Notes under the pieces: model-generated
Database searches by the model: none
What the model was told of the DNA's origin: nothing
Seen by the model: only the letters and a program-made list of their open reading frames with translations
DNA from: Zhongshania aliphaticivorans
Lineage (GTDB): Bacteria; Pseudomonadota; Gammaproteobacteria; Pseudomonadales; Spongiibacteraceae
DNA: 64,000 nucleotides
Reading direction: 5' to 3'
Assembly: GCF_001586255.1 (NCBI RefSeq)
Contig: NZ_CP014544.1
Coordinates: 3,318,501-3,382,500 of the forward strand
In this document: piece after piece, positions 21,195-31,923 of the stretch
Layout: every line of letters starts with the position of its first letter
Numbering within the stretch: position 1 is the stretch's first letter
Position numbers and translations under genes: made by a program

Positions 21195-21680
21195 TCAGTA
21201 GACCGCAAACAAACGCTGCAACCAAGCAATGCTCGGCCGCAAGAACAACCACAAGAAACCGGTACTTATAATGGGTAAAAACACCAGCCAATGCGTTTGG
21301 GCAACACCGTTAATATTTTGTGCCCACTGATCGACTAAAATATGGAAAAGTTCCAGCAAGGAAATAAACGCAGCCTGCTTACGTAAACTAAACATACGCA
21401 AACGCTGGTACGAGACTTGAATAATGTAGGCAATGACGGCCAGCGCAAAAGCATTCTGCCCCAACACCACGCCCTGCAAAATATCAAGCACCATGCCGCA
21501 CAGCCAACTGGCAAATACGCCAACCCGCTCCGGCAAGGCCAGCAGCCAATACACCAAGGTCAATAATAGGAAATCGGGACGGGCCCAAGCCCAATCACCG
21601 CTCAGCGGGGAAATACTCAGCAGCAGCGCTGCCAACAAACTTACTACGACAAACCACAGTCCGTGCGCATGCGATTCCAC
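21195..21680 (-). CDS. mreD: Rod shape-determining protein MreD
   Basis: Integral inner-membrane member of the elongasome. It has 161 residues with about five hydrophobic segments, beginning after a short MESHAHGLWFVVVSLLAALL start and including the family-like PDFLLLTLVYWLLALPERVG. It lies between mreC and maf, with 3 nt to mreC and 1 nt to maf, so it is co-transcribed with mreBC. Confidence 0.94.
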   Translation of the reverse strand: MESHAHGLWFVVVSLLAALLLSISPLSGDWAWARPDFLLLTLVYWLLALPERVGVFASWLCGMVLDILQGVVLGQNAFALAVIAYIIQVSYQRLRMFSLRKQAAFISLLELFHILVDQWAQNINGVAQTHWLVFLPIISTGFLWLFLRPSIAWLQRLFAVY

Positions 21681-21683
21681 GCG

Positions 21684-22517
21684 CTACTCCTCCGACTTCT
21701 GCTCACTGAAAACCAGTAAGACATTGCGACTGCGATCAAGCTGCGCCATCGGCCTTGCCCGCACTTCGGCAAAGGGCTGACCGGGGTCTATGGATACGTC
21801 GGTAACCTCGCCAACCGGGTAGCCACCGGGGAAACGGCCGCCCAAACCGGAGCTAACTAAAAGATCGCCAACTTGAATATCGGTGGTAGCCGCGACATGG
21901 GTCAAGGTCAACTCGTCTATCAGGCCAGTGCCTTCGGCAATCGCCCGCAAACCATTGCGACTCACTCGCACCGGCAAGGCGTGGGCGCTATCGGTAATTA
22001 ATAACACCCGACTCTGCAATAAACCGACTTCTATAATTTGACCGAGCAAGCCGGTAGCATCAATCACAGGCTGACCAACAAAAGCGCCATCGCGACTACC
22101 TTTATCTACAACCAGCTGATGACGATTAGGGTCCGAGGCAACCGCCACCACTTCGGCCACGACAACCGTGTCGTTAAGACGCTCGGCAGAATTCATTAAC
22201 TCTCGCAACCGCACGTTCTCGGCGCGAAGTTCAATGTATTTTTGCAGCTTGGCATTCAGAATTAAGGACTCAGCGCGCAGCCGCTCATTGTCGTCCATTA
22301 GTTCGCGACGCGTACTGAGCGTATCACTAAATTCGCTCAGCATTTTACTGGGCACATCAACTACCCAGTAGAATGGCGCAGCAACAAGTGACAACTGAGT
22401 GCGCACCGGCGCCATAAAGTCCAGTCGTTGGCCGACCAAAATAAGCGCGAGCGCGATACCACCAAACAACAGTAAGCGCCCGCCAACCGAGGACTCATTC
22501 GAGAATACCGGTTTAAT
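21684..22517 (-). CDS. mreC: Rod shape-determining protein MreC (probable ATT start)
   Basis: Bitopic elongasome protein linking MreB to PBP2/RodA. From 22517 it has 277 residues: a short cytoplasmic KPVFSNESSVGG, one transmembrane helix (LLLFGGIALALILVG), a coiled coil (about 70-115) and the paired beta-barrel domain with GLLGQIIEVGLLQSRVLLITD. In-frame upstream of the helix there is a TAG, then AGGGAGGAC, then ATT AAA CCG with 8-nt spacing, and no ATG, GTG or TTG before the membrane helix. The conserved KPLF-type N-terminus argues for ATT as initiator. The TTG at 22469 would cut into the helix. Confidence 0.9.
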   Translation of the reverse strand: MKPVFSNESSVGGRLLLFGGIALALILVGQRLDFMAPVRTQLSLVAAPFYWVVDVPSKMLSEFSDTLSTRRELMDDNERLRAESLILNAKLQKYIELRAENVRLRELMNSAERLNDTVVVAEVVAVASDPNRHQLVVDKGSRDGAFVGQPVIDATGLLGQIIEVGLLQSRVLLITDSAHALPVRVSRNGLRAIAEGTGLIDELTLTHVAATTDIQVGDLLVSSGLGGRFPGGYPVGEVTDVSIDPGQPFAEVRARPMAQLDRSRNVLLVFSEQKSEE

Positions 22518-22550
22518 TGCCGCGTCCTCCCTCTACAGGGCGAATCATTA

Positions 22551-23597
<1,047 letters not shown>

Positions 23598-23853
23598 TCA
23601 CCTTATACGGCCCGTATATTTAGACTAGAGCCAGGCTATAGAGACTCGAAGAGATTGCCACCCGGCAATTTTCGCATGCCCCTGAATTGAAAACTTTGCC
23701 ACTCTATCAATGGCAGGGATTTAGGGCAAGGCGCAAATATGATAAGTTTACGGGTTTACTGCTGTCTGCCAAGCAATCTCGGTGCCACGCTCAAGCTAAA
23801 CACCGAAAAATACACGCCTGCGCCAGCCTATTACCGACGAATTTAGGTGACCC

Positions 23854-24141
23854 ATGAGTTTAGACCAGAACGAAATTAGCAAACTGGCCAGACTGGCGCG
23901 TATCAACGTTGCCGACAGTGAAACCGAAGAGCTCAGTCAACGCATTGGCGATATTTTAGATATGATCGATGTTATGCAAGCGGTGGACACCAGCAATGTA
24001 GTGGCCATGGCCAATCCCCACGACGCTGTTCAGCGCTTACGCGCCGACGAAGTGAGTGAAACCAATCAGCGTGAACACTTCCAAACTATTGCCCCGCAGA
24101 CCGAAGACGGCCTGTATTTGGTTCCCCAAGTTATTGAGTGA
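23854..24141 (+). CDS. gatC: Asp/Glu-tRNA amidotransferase subunit GatC
   Basis: Small subunit of GatCAB, which converts misacylated Glu-tRNA(Gln) and/or Asp-tRNA(Asn) to the amide forms. It has 95 residues with the typical [28 protein letters not shown] and closing [20 protein letters not shown] lies just before the ATG. It is divergent from mreB. A tRNA-Gln(TTG) is also present in the window, but whether charging is direct or transamidated cannot be judged from it. Confidence 0.96.
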   Translation: MSLDQNEISKLARLARINVADSETEELSQRIGDILDMIDVMQAVDTSNVVAMANPHDAVQRLRADEVSETNQREHFQTIAPQTEDGLYLVPQVIE

Positions 24142-24209
24142 GACCACTGGGCACCCGCTGCCCACCGCGCGACACCCACATTAAACATATTGCCAAGAGC
24201 TACATATAT

Positions 24210-25664
24210 ATGCCCAATCACACGGTTGCCGACATCCTCCGCGGACTGGAGGCCAAAACCTTCTCCAGCGAAGAAATCACCCAACAGTATTTAGACGCTA
24301 TTGTCGCCCACGACCCACGGTATAACAGTTATATCACTGTGACCGCTGACGCCGCCTTAGCCCAGGCCCGCGCCGCCGATCAGGCTCGTCAAAATGGTAA
24401 TGGCGGTCTGCTGTGCGGCGTGCCCATCGCCCATAAAGATATTTTTTGCACTGAGGGCGTGCGCACCAGCTGCGCCTCCAAAATGCTCGACAATTTTATC
24501 GCCCCGTATAACGCCACGATCGTTAGCAAAATGGCGCAAGCGGGTACCGTTACCTTGGGTAAAACCAATATGGACGAATTCGCCATGGGCTCGTCCAATG
24601 AAACCAGTTTTTATGGCAAGGTGCACAACCCTTGGAATACCGACTGCGTACCCGGCGGCTCGTCTGGTGGTTCAGCGGCGGCGATTGCCGCGGGGCTCGC
24701 GCCAGCCGCGACCGGCACTGACACCGGCGGCTCCATCCGCCAACCCGCGGCGCTGTGCGGCCTAACCGGCATCAAACCGACCTATGGCCGCGTGTCTCGC
24801 TACGGCATGATCGCCTTCGCCTCCAGCCTCGACCAAGCTGGGCCCATGGCCAAAACCGCCGAAGACAATGCCCTACTCTTACAGGCGATGGCGGGCTTTG
24901 ATCCGCTGGACAGCACCAGTATGCAGCTCGCGGTGCCTGACTTTGTCGGCAATCTAAACAAAGATCTTAAAGGCTTAAAAATCGGCGTACCGAAAGAGTA
25001 TTTCAGCGAAGGTCTTGATCCCGCGATCGGCGCGGCGGTTGAAGCTGCGCTGGACGAGTACCGCAAACTCGGCGCCGAGATCAAAGCCATTAGCCTGCCC
25101 CACACTCATTTGGCCGTGCCCTGCTACTATATTATTGCCCCCGCAGAAGCCTCGGCGAACTTGTCCCGTTTCGACGGCGTGCGCTACGGCTACCGCTGCG
25201 AAAACCCTAAAGACCTCGACGACCTTTACACCCGCACCCGCGCCGAAGGTTTTGGTGCCGAGGTAAAACGCCGCATTCTCATCGGCACCTATGCGCTGTC
25301 TTCGGGTTTTTACGACGCCTACTACCGCAAGGCCCAACAGATTCGCCGCCTGATCAAACAGGACTTCGACGCAGCATTTAAGGAGGTCGACATGATCGCC
25401 GGCCCCACCACACCAAACCCTGCTTTTGCACTGGGCGAGAAAGTCAGCGATCCGCTAACCATGTACCTTGAAGACATTTACACCATTGCAGTGAATTTGG
25501 CGGGCCTACCTGCTATCTCACTCCCAGTGGGCTTTACCCAAGGCAAACCCATTGGCCTGCAATTGATTGGCCGCGACTTTGACGAGGCGAGCCTACTCGC
25601 CGCCGCCCATCAATATCAACAACGCAGCGACTGGCACCGTCAAGCCGCGCCCGGCAGCGTATAA
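24210..25664 (+). CDS. gatA: Asp/Glu-tRNA amidotransferase subunit GatA
   Basis: Amidase-signature subunit that hydrolyses glutamine to supply ammonia to GatB. It has 484 residues from the ATG at 24210, where [16 protein letters not shown] matches family starts; an in-frame GTG at 24138 is possible but adds an unsupported extension. The Ser-cis-Ser-Lys triad regions are visible: IAHKDIF (Lys), [14 protein letters not shown] and [14 protein letters not shown] (catalytic Ser). It lies 68 nt after gatC and 11 nt before gatB. Confidence 0.97.
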   Translation: MPNHTVADILRGLEAKTFSSEEITQQYLDAIVAHDPRYNSYITVTADAALAQARAADQARQNGNGGLLCGVPIAHKDIFCTEGVRTSCASKMLDNFIAPYNATIVSKMAQAGTVTLGKTNMDEFAMGSSNETSFYGKVHNPWNTDCVPGGSSGGSAAAIAAGLAPAATGTDTGGSIRQPAALCGLTGIKPTYGRVSRYGMIAFASSLDQAGPMAKTAEDNALLLQAMAGFDPLDSTSMQLAVPDFVGNLNKDLKGLKIGVPKEYFSEGLDPAIGAAVEAALDEYRKLGAEIKAISLPHTHLAVPCYYIIAPAEASANLSRFDGVRYGYRCENPKDLDDLYTRTRAEGFGAEVKRRILIGTYALSSGFYDAYYRKAQQIRRLIKQDFDAAFKEVDMIAGPTTPNPAFALGEKVSDPLTMYLEDIYTIAVNLAGLPAISLPVGFTQGKPIGLQLIGRDFDEASLLAAAHQYQQRSDWHRQAAPGSV

Positions 25665-25675
25665 AGGAAAGCATT

Positions 25676-27124
25676 ATGGAATGGGAAGTAGTTATTGGTC
25701 TGGAAGTACACGTCCAGCTCAACACCAAAACAAAGATTTTCTCCGGCTCCAGCACCGCCTTTGGCGCCGCGCCCAACACGCAGGCCAGCGCAGTCGATCT
25801 GGCCCTGCCTGGCACCCTGCCGGTACTCAATGAACAGGCACTGAAAAAAGCCATACTATTTGGGCTAGCGATCGATGCAGACATCTGCATGGCCTCAGTA
25901 TTCGACCGCAAAAACTATTTTTACCCCGACTTGCCTAAGGGCTACCAAACCACGCAAATGGATTTCCCCATTGTTGGCCCTGGTATTGTCACCATCAACC
26001 TAGCAGACGGCAGCAGCCGCGATATTCGCGTGCACCATGCCCACCTAGAGGAAGACGCCGGTAAATCCTTGCACGAAGATTACCATGGCATGACGGGTAT
26101 CGATCTCAATCGCGCTGGCACGCCATTAATCGAGATTGTCTCGGAACCCGATATGCGCAGCGCTGAAGAAGCCGTGGCGTACTTACGCAAGATTCACTCT
26201 ATTGTGACCTATCTTGATATATCCGACGGCGACCTGTCGCAAGGTTCCTTGCGCTGCGACGCCAACGTTTCAGTGCGGCCCAAGGGCCAAGCGGAGTACG
26301 GCACCCGCGCCGAAATTAAAAACATCAACTCCTTCCGCTTTGTTGAGCGGGCGATCAAGGTTGAAGTACAGCGCCAAATTGAATTAATCGAAGACGGCGG
26401 CAAGGTTAAGCAGGAAACCCGGCTCTACGACAGCGACAAAAACGAAACCCGGGCCATGCGCAGCAAGGAAGAAGCCAATGACTACCGCTACTTCCCCTGC
26501 CCAGATTTACTGCCGGTGGTAATCGAGCAAAGCCTAGTAGACCAGCTCAAAACCACCATGCCCGAGCTGCCCGACGCCAAACGTCAGCGCTTTGAACAAG
26601 CCTATGGCTTGTCGAGCTATGATGCCGCTTTGCTCACCACCGAGCGGGCCATTGCCGATTATTTTGAAGCCGCAGCCGATGCGGCAGGCGACGCCAAGCT
26701 CGCCGCCAACTGGGTGAACGGTGAACTTTCGGCCGCCCTTAACCGCGACGGTCTTAGCATTGCGAATAGCCCCGTTAGCGCAAGCCAGCTCGGTGGTTTA
26801 ATTCAGCGCATTGTCGACAACACCATTTCCGGCAAAATTGCCAAACAGGTCTTTGAGGCGCTGTGGAACGGCGAAGGCGACAGCGCCGATGCCGTCATCG
26901 ACCGCAAGGGCTTAAAACAAGTTTCCGACACCGGCGCCCTCGGCGCAATGGTCGACGACGTACTCGCCGCCAATCCCGACCAGGTTGAACAGTTCCGCGG
27001 CGCCGATGAAGGCAAACGCAAAAAAATGCTGGGCTTCTTTGTTGGTCAAATTATGAAAGCGTCCAAGGGCCAAGCCAACCCCGGCGTTATCAACAAACTT
27101 TTAAACGAAAAGCTAGGCAGCTAA
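25676..27124 (+). CDS. gatB: Asp/Glu-tRNA amidotransferase subunit GatB
   Basis: Kinase/transamidase subunit of GatCAB that phosphorylates the misacyl group and transfers ammonia. It has 482 residues with the N-terminal [18 protein letters not shown], the [14 protein letters not shown] signature, [11 protein letters not shown] and [13 protein letters not shown], and a C-terminal YqeY-like domain (about 330-480) that binds the tRNA. A GGAAAG site precedes the ATG. It closes gatCAB. Confidence 0.98.
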   Translation: MEWEVVIGLEVHVQLNTKTKIFSGSSTAFGAAPNTQASAVDLALPGTLPVLNEQALKKAILFGLAIDADICMASVFDRKNYFYPDLPKGYQTTQMDFPIVGPGIVTINLADGSSRDIRVHHAHLEEDAGKSLHEDYHGMTGIDLNRAGTPLIEIVSEPDMRSAEEAVAYLRKIHSIVTYLDISDGDLSQGSLRCDANVSVRPKGQAEYGTRAEIKNINSFRFVERAIKVEVQRQIELIEDGGKVKQETRLYDSDKNETRAMRSKEEANDYRYFPCPDLLPVVIEQSLVDQLKTTMPELPDAKRQRFEQAYGLSSYDAALLTTERAIADYFEAAADAAGDAKLAANWVNGELSAALNRDGLSIANSPVSASQLGGLIQRIVDNTISGKIAKQVFEALWNGEGDSADAVIDRKGLKQVSDTGALGAMVDDVLAANPDQVEQFRGADEGKRKKMLGFFVGQIMKASKGQANPGVINKLLNEKLGS

Positions 27125-27161
27125 GCACTGCCCCCACAAGCCACAAGGTAATGTAAATACG

Positions 27162-27452
27162 ATGAAAAAAGACAAAGAAAAGGTTCTAGACGAAGTATGG
27201 ACCGAAGACCGCGTTAGAGAGTTTTTGGCCTCTGAGCCCAAAGCTGGCACCGACGCGGATTTTCACGCCCTGCTCAAAGCCTACCAAAGCATGCGCGCCG
27301 AAGATTTCGAATTGTTTATTGGCATGTTTCTAGAGACCAATCGCAATCTCAATGCCACCGACAAAGCTGGTCGCACCGTACTCAGCTACGCCAAAGAACA
27401 CCGCAACTCCGGCGAGCACGTTGCCGCCTTAGAGGCCAAGGGCGCAGTTTAA
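27162..27452 (+). CDS. PA4642-family protein
   Basis: Small acidic cytoplasmic protein of 96 residues without signal peptide or membrane segment. It resembles the uncharacterised PA4642 family of Pseudomonas: an opening MKKDKEKVLDE, a middle LLKAYQSMRAEDFELFIGMF and an ankyrin-like NATDKAGRTVLSYAKEH ending. Function unknown. It lies 37 nt after gatB and may be co-transcribed; it is convergent with smr, with 8 nt between stops. The family call is from memory of the PA4642 sequence. Confidence 0.8.
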   Translation: MKKDKEKVLDEVWTEDRVREFLASEPKAGTDADFHALLKAYQSMRAEDFELFIGMFLETNRNLNATDKAGRTVLSYAKEHRNSGEHVAALEAKGAV

Positions 27453-27460
27453 GCATACCC

Positions 27461-28042
27461 TCAACTACTGCGACTGCGACTAAAGCGGTCGCGGTTTTCC
27501 TGCTTTTTAGTCTCGCTTTTCCGCAGCATAATATACACCGCACCCGCACCGCCATGCTGGGGCTGGGCACTGCAATAAGCCTGTATTTCTTCCATCTCCG
27601 GCAGCCAGCGATTCACATAAGACTTTAATACCGCGCCCTTGGAACTGCTATTGTGGCCGCGACCGTGGACAATGATCACTGCCCGTAAATCCAGTTTCAT
27701 GGCCTCGCGGATAAATTCAAAAACCTGTAAGCGCGCCTGTTCTACCGTCATTTTGTGCAGGTCTAAACTCGCTTCGATCCGGTATTTACCCTGTTTTAAA
27801 CGGCGAAATACACCGTGCTGGACGCCCTCGCGCTTAAACTCCAAAATATGGTAGGGGTCGAGTAATTCAATATCCCCGGTCGATAAAAAATTTCGGCGCT
27901 CGCTGCGCGCCGTGGCTGCCTCGCGCCGAGCGGCAATATTAATATTGTCGACACCCTGTTTTTTCAGGGCAACCCGCGCATCTAGCTCAAGGCGTTTGAC
28001 ACCACTCATCTCTTGGGCGAACAATTGCTCTTCTTCGTCCAT
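27461..28042 (-). CDS. Smr-domain protein
   Basis: Protein of 193 residues with a C-terminal Smr (small MutS-related) domain: SLDLHKMTVEQARLQVFEF (about 100), VIIVHGRGHNS and GGAGAVYIMLRK. Smr domains are nucleases or RNA-binding modules; the E. coli YdaL/SmrB type acts on DNA or collided ribosomes. The conserved DLH and HGRG motifs are intact. The start at 28042 is preceded by a strong GGAGGTGAG. It starts only 25 nt from the divergent CWC gene at 28068. SmrA versus SmrB cannot be settled here. Confidence 0.88.
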   Translation of the reverse strand: MDEEEQLFAQEMSGVKRLELDARVALKKQGVDNINIAARREAATARSERRNFLSTGDIELLDPYHILEFKREGVQHGVFRRLKQGKYRIEASLDLHKMTVEQARLQVFEFIREAMKLDLRAVIIVHGRGHNSSSKGAVLKSYVNRWLPEMEEIQAYCSAQPQHGGAGAVYIMLRKSETKKQENRDRFSRSRSS

Positions 28043-28067
28043 GCTCACCTCCGTATAAGGTAAATTT

Positions 28068-28289
28068 ATGCTCAGCAGCCAAACCTCGCGAACCGGTCCG
28101 CCAAGCGCCGCTGCACTATGTCCGCTCTGCGACCAAAACAATCAATGCGCTGTTGCGGCGGGCAGCGACTCCAGCAACTGCTGGTGCATGACCGCCACCC
28201 TCGACACAGCCGCCAAACAACAGGCGGCGAGCATGGCTGGACCTCAGCTTTGTATCTGCGCAGCCTGCGGCCGTCCCAGCATTAGCTAA
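28068..28289 (+). CDS. Cysteine-rich CWC-family protein
   Basis: Small 73-residue protein with nine cysteines in the cysteine-rich CWC pattern: CPLCDQNNQCAVA, SNCWCM and CICAACGRPS. The arrangement suggests metal binding (zinc-ribbon-like). Function is unknown. AAGG lies 7 nt before the ATG. It is divergent from smr with a 25-nt gap and convergent with the secreted Cys protein (2 nt between stops), so its promoter must lie inside smr coding sequence. Confidence 0.75.
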   Translation: MLSSQTSRTGPPSAAALCPLCDQNNQCAVAAGSDSSNCWCMTATLDTAAKQQAASMAGPQLCICAACGRPSIS

Positions 28290-28291
28290 CG

Positions 28292-28657
28292 CTAAGGCGC
28301 TGTTGCCGCCATTTTCTCATAACGGGCGCACTCTGGGGTCGATTGATCGTCCCGGCTTGCAATTTCTTCGCAACTTAAAGCCGCCATTGACGCCATGCAA
28401 GCACTCGCTGGCGCATAGAGCGGATGGGCCTTAGCCACATTCGCGAACTGCTGCTGTATGCTGACACAGGCCCCCTCCATGCTCTGTAAAATCATGGCGC
28501 GCATTTCCGGCGATAAATCGCTTTCAGCAACATCTGCCAGTGCACACGACTTCAGCTTTTCGCACATCGAATGGTAGGCCTCCCCTAAAGCAGCGGCTTG
28601 TGCCAGCGACGGCAGAGCCACCAAGGCAAAGAGTAAAACCATTAAATTCCTTTTCAT
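28292..28657 (-). CDS. Small secreted cysteine-rich protein, unknown
   Basis: Hypothetical protein of 121 residues. A signal peptide is clear (MKRNLMVLLFALVALPSLAQA, cut expected after AQA), so it is periplasmic or secreted. The mature part is helical and carries six Cys (YHSMCEKLKSC, EGACVS, ASACMAS, LSCEEI, PECARY), an even number compatible with three disulphides. No family is recognised. It has a GGGGAG ribosome site. It stands alone between convergent and divergent neighbours. Confidence 0.72.
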   Translation of the reverse strand: MKRNLMVLLFALVALPSLAQAAALGEAYHSMCEKLKSCALADVAESDLSPEMRAMILQSMEGACVSIQQQFANVAKAHPLYAPASACMASMAALSCEEIASRDDQSTPECARYEKMAATAP

Positions 28658-28795
28658 TTAACTTAGCTCCCCGGCAAATAAACATTCAAACTGCCACTGC
28701 ACTTTTTAAAAGTGCCAAACAAGGATAAGCTGAAAATCCGAGATCAACCAGACCACATCGACTTTCTAATTCTATTACGACAGCGGTAATTCACT

Positions 28796-29521
28796 ATGAC
28801 AGCCAGCCCACTCAGCGGCCCAGACTATTTACTCCGGGGTTTTAAAATCATACGCCAGCCGGGCATTCGCCTGTTTGTTGCAATTCCGTTGCTCATTAAC
28901 ATTATTATCTTTGGCACCTTCACCACCCTCACCCTCGACGCCATGAACGGCTGGATTAACCAGGTTATTGAATGGCTGCCGAGCTGGCTGGATTTTCTGC
29001 GCTGGATACTGTGGCCGCTGGCGGTGATTTTAGTACTGGCCATCGTGATGTATATCTTCAGTACCATGGCCAATATCATCTCCGCGCCATTTAATGGCTT
29101 ATTGGCCGAAAAAGTTGAGGAAATGCTCACCGGCGAGGAAGTGGCAGGCCGCGAGACCATAGCCATGGCAATCGCCAGCTTCCCCAAAAGTATCGGCCGC
29201 GAATGTCAAAAACTGCTCTATTACCTCGGTTTTGCCATACTAACCTTAATAGCGAGTTTTGTGATTTCGCCCTTGGCGCCCTTACTGTGGTTCGCGCTTA
29301 ACGCGTGGATGATGGCCATCGAGTATTGCGACTACCCAATGGACAATCACAAGCTGAGTTTTAAAGAGGCAAGGAAACGTGTCGGCAGCCAGCGCGGCAC
29401 CAGCTTTAGCTTTGGCGCCTTAGTGATGTTGGGCACCATGGTGCCCATTTTAAATTTATTTATTATGCCCGCCGCCGTGTGTGGCGGCACCTTGATGTGG
29501 GTGGAGCGTTTTAAAAAATAG
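28796..29521 (+). CDS. cysZ: Sulfate transporter CysZ
   Basis: Inner-membrane sulfate permease of the CysZ/EI24 family, feeding cysteine synthesis. It has 241 residues. Typical features are the opening SGPDYLLRGFKIIRQPGIRLF, the FSTMANIISAPFNGLLAEKVEE segment, several hydrophobic helices (about 20-45, 65-95, 140-175, 200-230) and AMEYCDYPMDNH-like MAIEYCDYPMDNHKLSF. No cysteine biosynthesis gene is adjacent. It converges on the helicase gene (15 nt between stops). Confidence 0.93.
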   Translation: MTASPLSGPDYLLRGFKIIRQPGIRLFVAIPLLINIIIFGTFTTLTLDAMNGWINQVIEWLPSWLDFLRWILWPLAVILVLAIVMYIFSTMANIISAPFNGLLAEKVEEMLTGEEVAGRETIAMAIASFPKSIGRECQKLLYYLGFAILTLIASFVISPLAPLLWFALNAWMMAIEYCDYPMDNHKLSFKEARKRVGSQRGTSFSFGALVMLGTMVPILNLFIMPAAVCGGTLMWVERFKK

Positions 29522-29536
29522 CCATCGAGAAGCGGC

Positions 29537-30880
29537 CTACCTAAGCAAGTGCTCGGGGGGCCGAACACACGGCAGCTTCATACCCAAGGCTTCTTCAATA
29601 TTGGGCAGCAAGAAAGCATCGTCTTCACAGGCGAAGCTAATTGAGGTGCCCGTTGCGCCAGCCCGACCCGTGCGGCCGATGCGATGCACGTAATCCTCGG
29701 CATCCTCGGGCAATACATAGTTAATTACGTGGCTAACGCCGTTGACGTGAATGCCTCGGCCCGCGACGTCGGTGGCCACCAAACAGTCAATTTCACCGTC
29801 TTTAAATTGCTGTAAGGTCCGCGAGCGTTTGTTTTGGGGAATTTCGCCAGACAGGATCCCGCAGCGAATGCCTGCCTTTTGCATTTTCTCAAATAAACGG
29901 CGGGTTTCATCTCGGCGATTCACAAAGATAATCACGCTGGTTGCGTGCTCTTCCCGCACGATATTCAGGAGTAAGCGATATTTATCTTGGGACTCAACCA
30001 AATACACTTTTTGGTCAACCGTGTCCGTCGCCACGCTCTCGGGTTCAATTTCAATTTTAACCGGCTCTTTGGTCCACTGTTCAGTGAGCCGCATAATATC
30101 GTCGGTAAAGGTGGCGCTGAACAATAAGGTTTGGCGATGATTGGTACTGGGCGTGGCCCGCACTATCCGTTTAACCTGGGGAATAAAGCCCATGTCTAAC
30201 ATACGGTCGGCTTCGTCTATCACCAAAATTTCAATTTGGTCCAGATACAGATCTTTACGGCCTTCAAAGTCGAGCAGGCGACCGGGCGTTGCCACCACAA
30301 TATCGACCATACCCTTTAATTTATCCTGCTGTTTCTGGTAATCCATACCGCCAATCAGGGTCACTACGTTTAAACCGCAGTACTTACCGAGAGCTCGCGC
30401 GTCTTCACCAATTTGCACCACTAATTCACGAGTTGGGGCAATAACCAAGGCGCGCGGCTCACCGGCAAAACGCTCTTCTTCTATGGGGTTATTCAGCAGA
30501 TCATTAAAAATAGTAATCAAAAACGCAGCGGTTTTGCCGGTGCCCGTTTGGGCTTTACCAATCACATCATTGCCGCGCAGGGTGTGGGGCAAAGACACAG
30601 CCTGAATGGGGGAGCAGTACTTAAAGCCGGTATCGGCAATGCCGTGCATTAAACGTAGATCGAGGCCCAAGTCATGGAAACGCGTTTTGCCCTCCTCGGT
30701 CGGCACCGAGAATTGATCTAGCGTCCACTCCGGCTCGGCTGGCTTTTGCTTTTCGGCTCCGCTGCGACCTCGTGGCGAGCGCTTGCTTGCGGAAACAGCC
30801 GCCGCGCCCTGACTGTCTGCAACAGTAGCCTGTTCTGGCGTTGACGATACTTTACCTGAGCCAAATAACTTTTTTAACAA
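29537..30880 (-). CDS. rhlB: DEAD-box ATP-dependent RNA helicase, RhlB type
   Basis: DEAD-box helicase of 447 residues. Motifs in order: Q motif ([13 protein letters not shown]), [11 protein letters not shown] (I), PTRELVVQI (Ia), [11 protein letters not shown] (II), LFSATF (III), [12 protein letters not shown] (IV), [12 protein letters not shown] (V) and [10 protein letters not shown] (VI). An N-terminal basic, low-complexity stretch of about 50 residues precedes the core. It is probably the RhlB-like partner of the RNA degradosome, but RhlE is an alternative. The start is TTG ([10 protein letters not shown]) with AAGAAGAG 6 nt upstream; an in-frame TGA lies just before it. Confidence 0.85.
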   Translation of the reverse strand: MLKKLFGSGKVSSTPEQATVADSQGAAAVSASKRSPRGRSGAEKQKPAEPEWTLDQFSVPTEEGKTRFHDLGLDLRLMHGIADTGFKYCSPIQAVSLPHTLRGNDVIGKAQTGTGKTAAFLITIFNDLLNNPIEEERFAGEPRALVIAPTRELVVQIGEDARALGKYCGLNVVTLIGGMDYQKQQDKLKGMVDIVVATPGRLLDFEGRKDLYLDQIEILVIDEADRMLDMGFIPQVKRIVRATPSTNHRQTLLFSATFTDDIMRLTEQWTKEPVKIEIEPESVATDTVDQKVYLVESQDKYRLLLNIVREEHATSVIIFVNRRDETRRLFEKMQKAGIRCGILSGEIPQNKRSRTLQQFKDGEIDCLVATDVAGRGIHVNGVSHVINYVLPEDAEDYVHRIGRTGRAGATGTSISFACEDDAFLLPNIEEALGMKLPCVRPPEHLLR

Positions 30881-30969
30881 AATTCACTCTTCTTAAATTG
30901 CGCAATAATCAGCCATTCTAGCACCATTCTCTGGCAACACGCCCAAATGCCATTGCCGCCTGTCATTTT

Positions 30970-31872
30970 TTACTTTTTCGGCGTTTGGGGATCAGGCGTG
31001 TCTACTTTTTGCTGCTCCGAGGGCGGCGATGATGCTATAGCTTGCTCAGCAGGCGGCGGCGTTGATGGCGCCGCCGTGGCAGGCTGCTGCGACATCGACA
31101 CCGGCGCCTCAGACGACTCAGCGCTGAGCACCGGCTCAGAAACAGGCGCGGATGCAGACGTTATTACCACTGCCGGCTCTTCTGCCAGCCGCGCTGCTGC
31201 AGCCTTTGCTTCATTGCTCGCCACAATGCGTGCCCGCGCCTGCCTATCCAAATAATAGTCCGCGCTAAACCACCGCCCACCGCCACTAAACAGTAAACTA
31301 AGCAGCATAATAAAATACGTCGCGGCAAATTCAATACCGTTATTGAGTACCGCAATATCGCCTTTTTCCGTTAGCCAGCCGTAGTTACCGTGCTCGCTAA
31401 GAATATCTGCCGCTCGGTCAAGCCTATCGCCAACCGCCTGGCTGTTTTCCAAACTGGCGCGCGCCGCGGGCAGCCCTAAATCAGCCAAAGGCTTAGCGGT
31501 ACTTGTCGCGGGATTAGACGGCGCAATAGCAAACCAGCCGTTATCCCAATGCACGGTAATCGCCGCCACCAACATTACCACCATTAAAGGGATGCTTATC
31601 CAACGCACAGCCAACCCAAACAGCAATAAAAAGCCACCCAACAACTCGGTATAGGTAAGCAATTGCGCGAGCAGCTCCGGTTCAGGCAAACCAAGGCCGG
31701 TTCCCAGCCACTGAGCGGTTGCATCGAGATGGCGAAATTTATATAAGCCTGCAGCGATCATGACCGGCGCCAAATACAAGCGAATAAGCAGCGGCGCCAA
31801 GCCGTCCAACTTCCCCAATATGCCAAAAAAGAAATCGTGTACGCCGTAATACGCCCTAAAGAGCAAAGCCAT
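30970..31872 (-). CDS. DoxX-family membrane protein with long Pro/Ser/Ala tail
   Basis: Predicted inner-membrane protein of 300 residues. The DoxX-like region (about 20-125 and 175-200) has hydrophobic helices (PLLIRLYLAPVMIAAGLYKF; ELLGGFLLLFGLAVRW; IPLMVVMLVAAITVHW; TYFIMLLSLLFSGGGRW). A soluble insertion lies at about 115-170. The last 80 residues are low-complexity, rich in Ala, Pro, Ser, Glu and Gln, and probably disordered. The function of this branch is unknown; DoxX relatives have been linked to quinone or thiosulfate chemistry and oxidative stress. It is separated from moeB by 51 nt. Confidence 0.75.
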   Translation of the reverse strand: MALLFRAYYGVHDFFFGILGKLDGLAPLLIRLYLAPVMIAAGLYKFRHLDATAQWLGTGLGLPEPELLAQLLTYTELLGGFLLLFGLAVRWISIPLMVVMLVAAITVHWDNGWFAIAPSNPATSTAKPLADLGLPAARASLENSQAVGDRLDRAADILSEHGNYGWLTEKGDIAVLNNGIEFAATYFIMLLSLLFSGGGRWFSADYYLDRQARARIVASNEAKAAAARLAEEPAVVITSASAPVSEPVLSAESSEAPVSMSQQPATAAPSTPPPAEQAIASSPPSEQQKVDTPDPQTPKK

Positions 31873-31923
31873 AATCGTCCCTCTTTTTTATAATTATTTA
31901 GATGGTACTGATTAAAAGTATAA

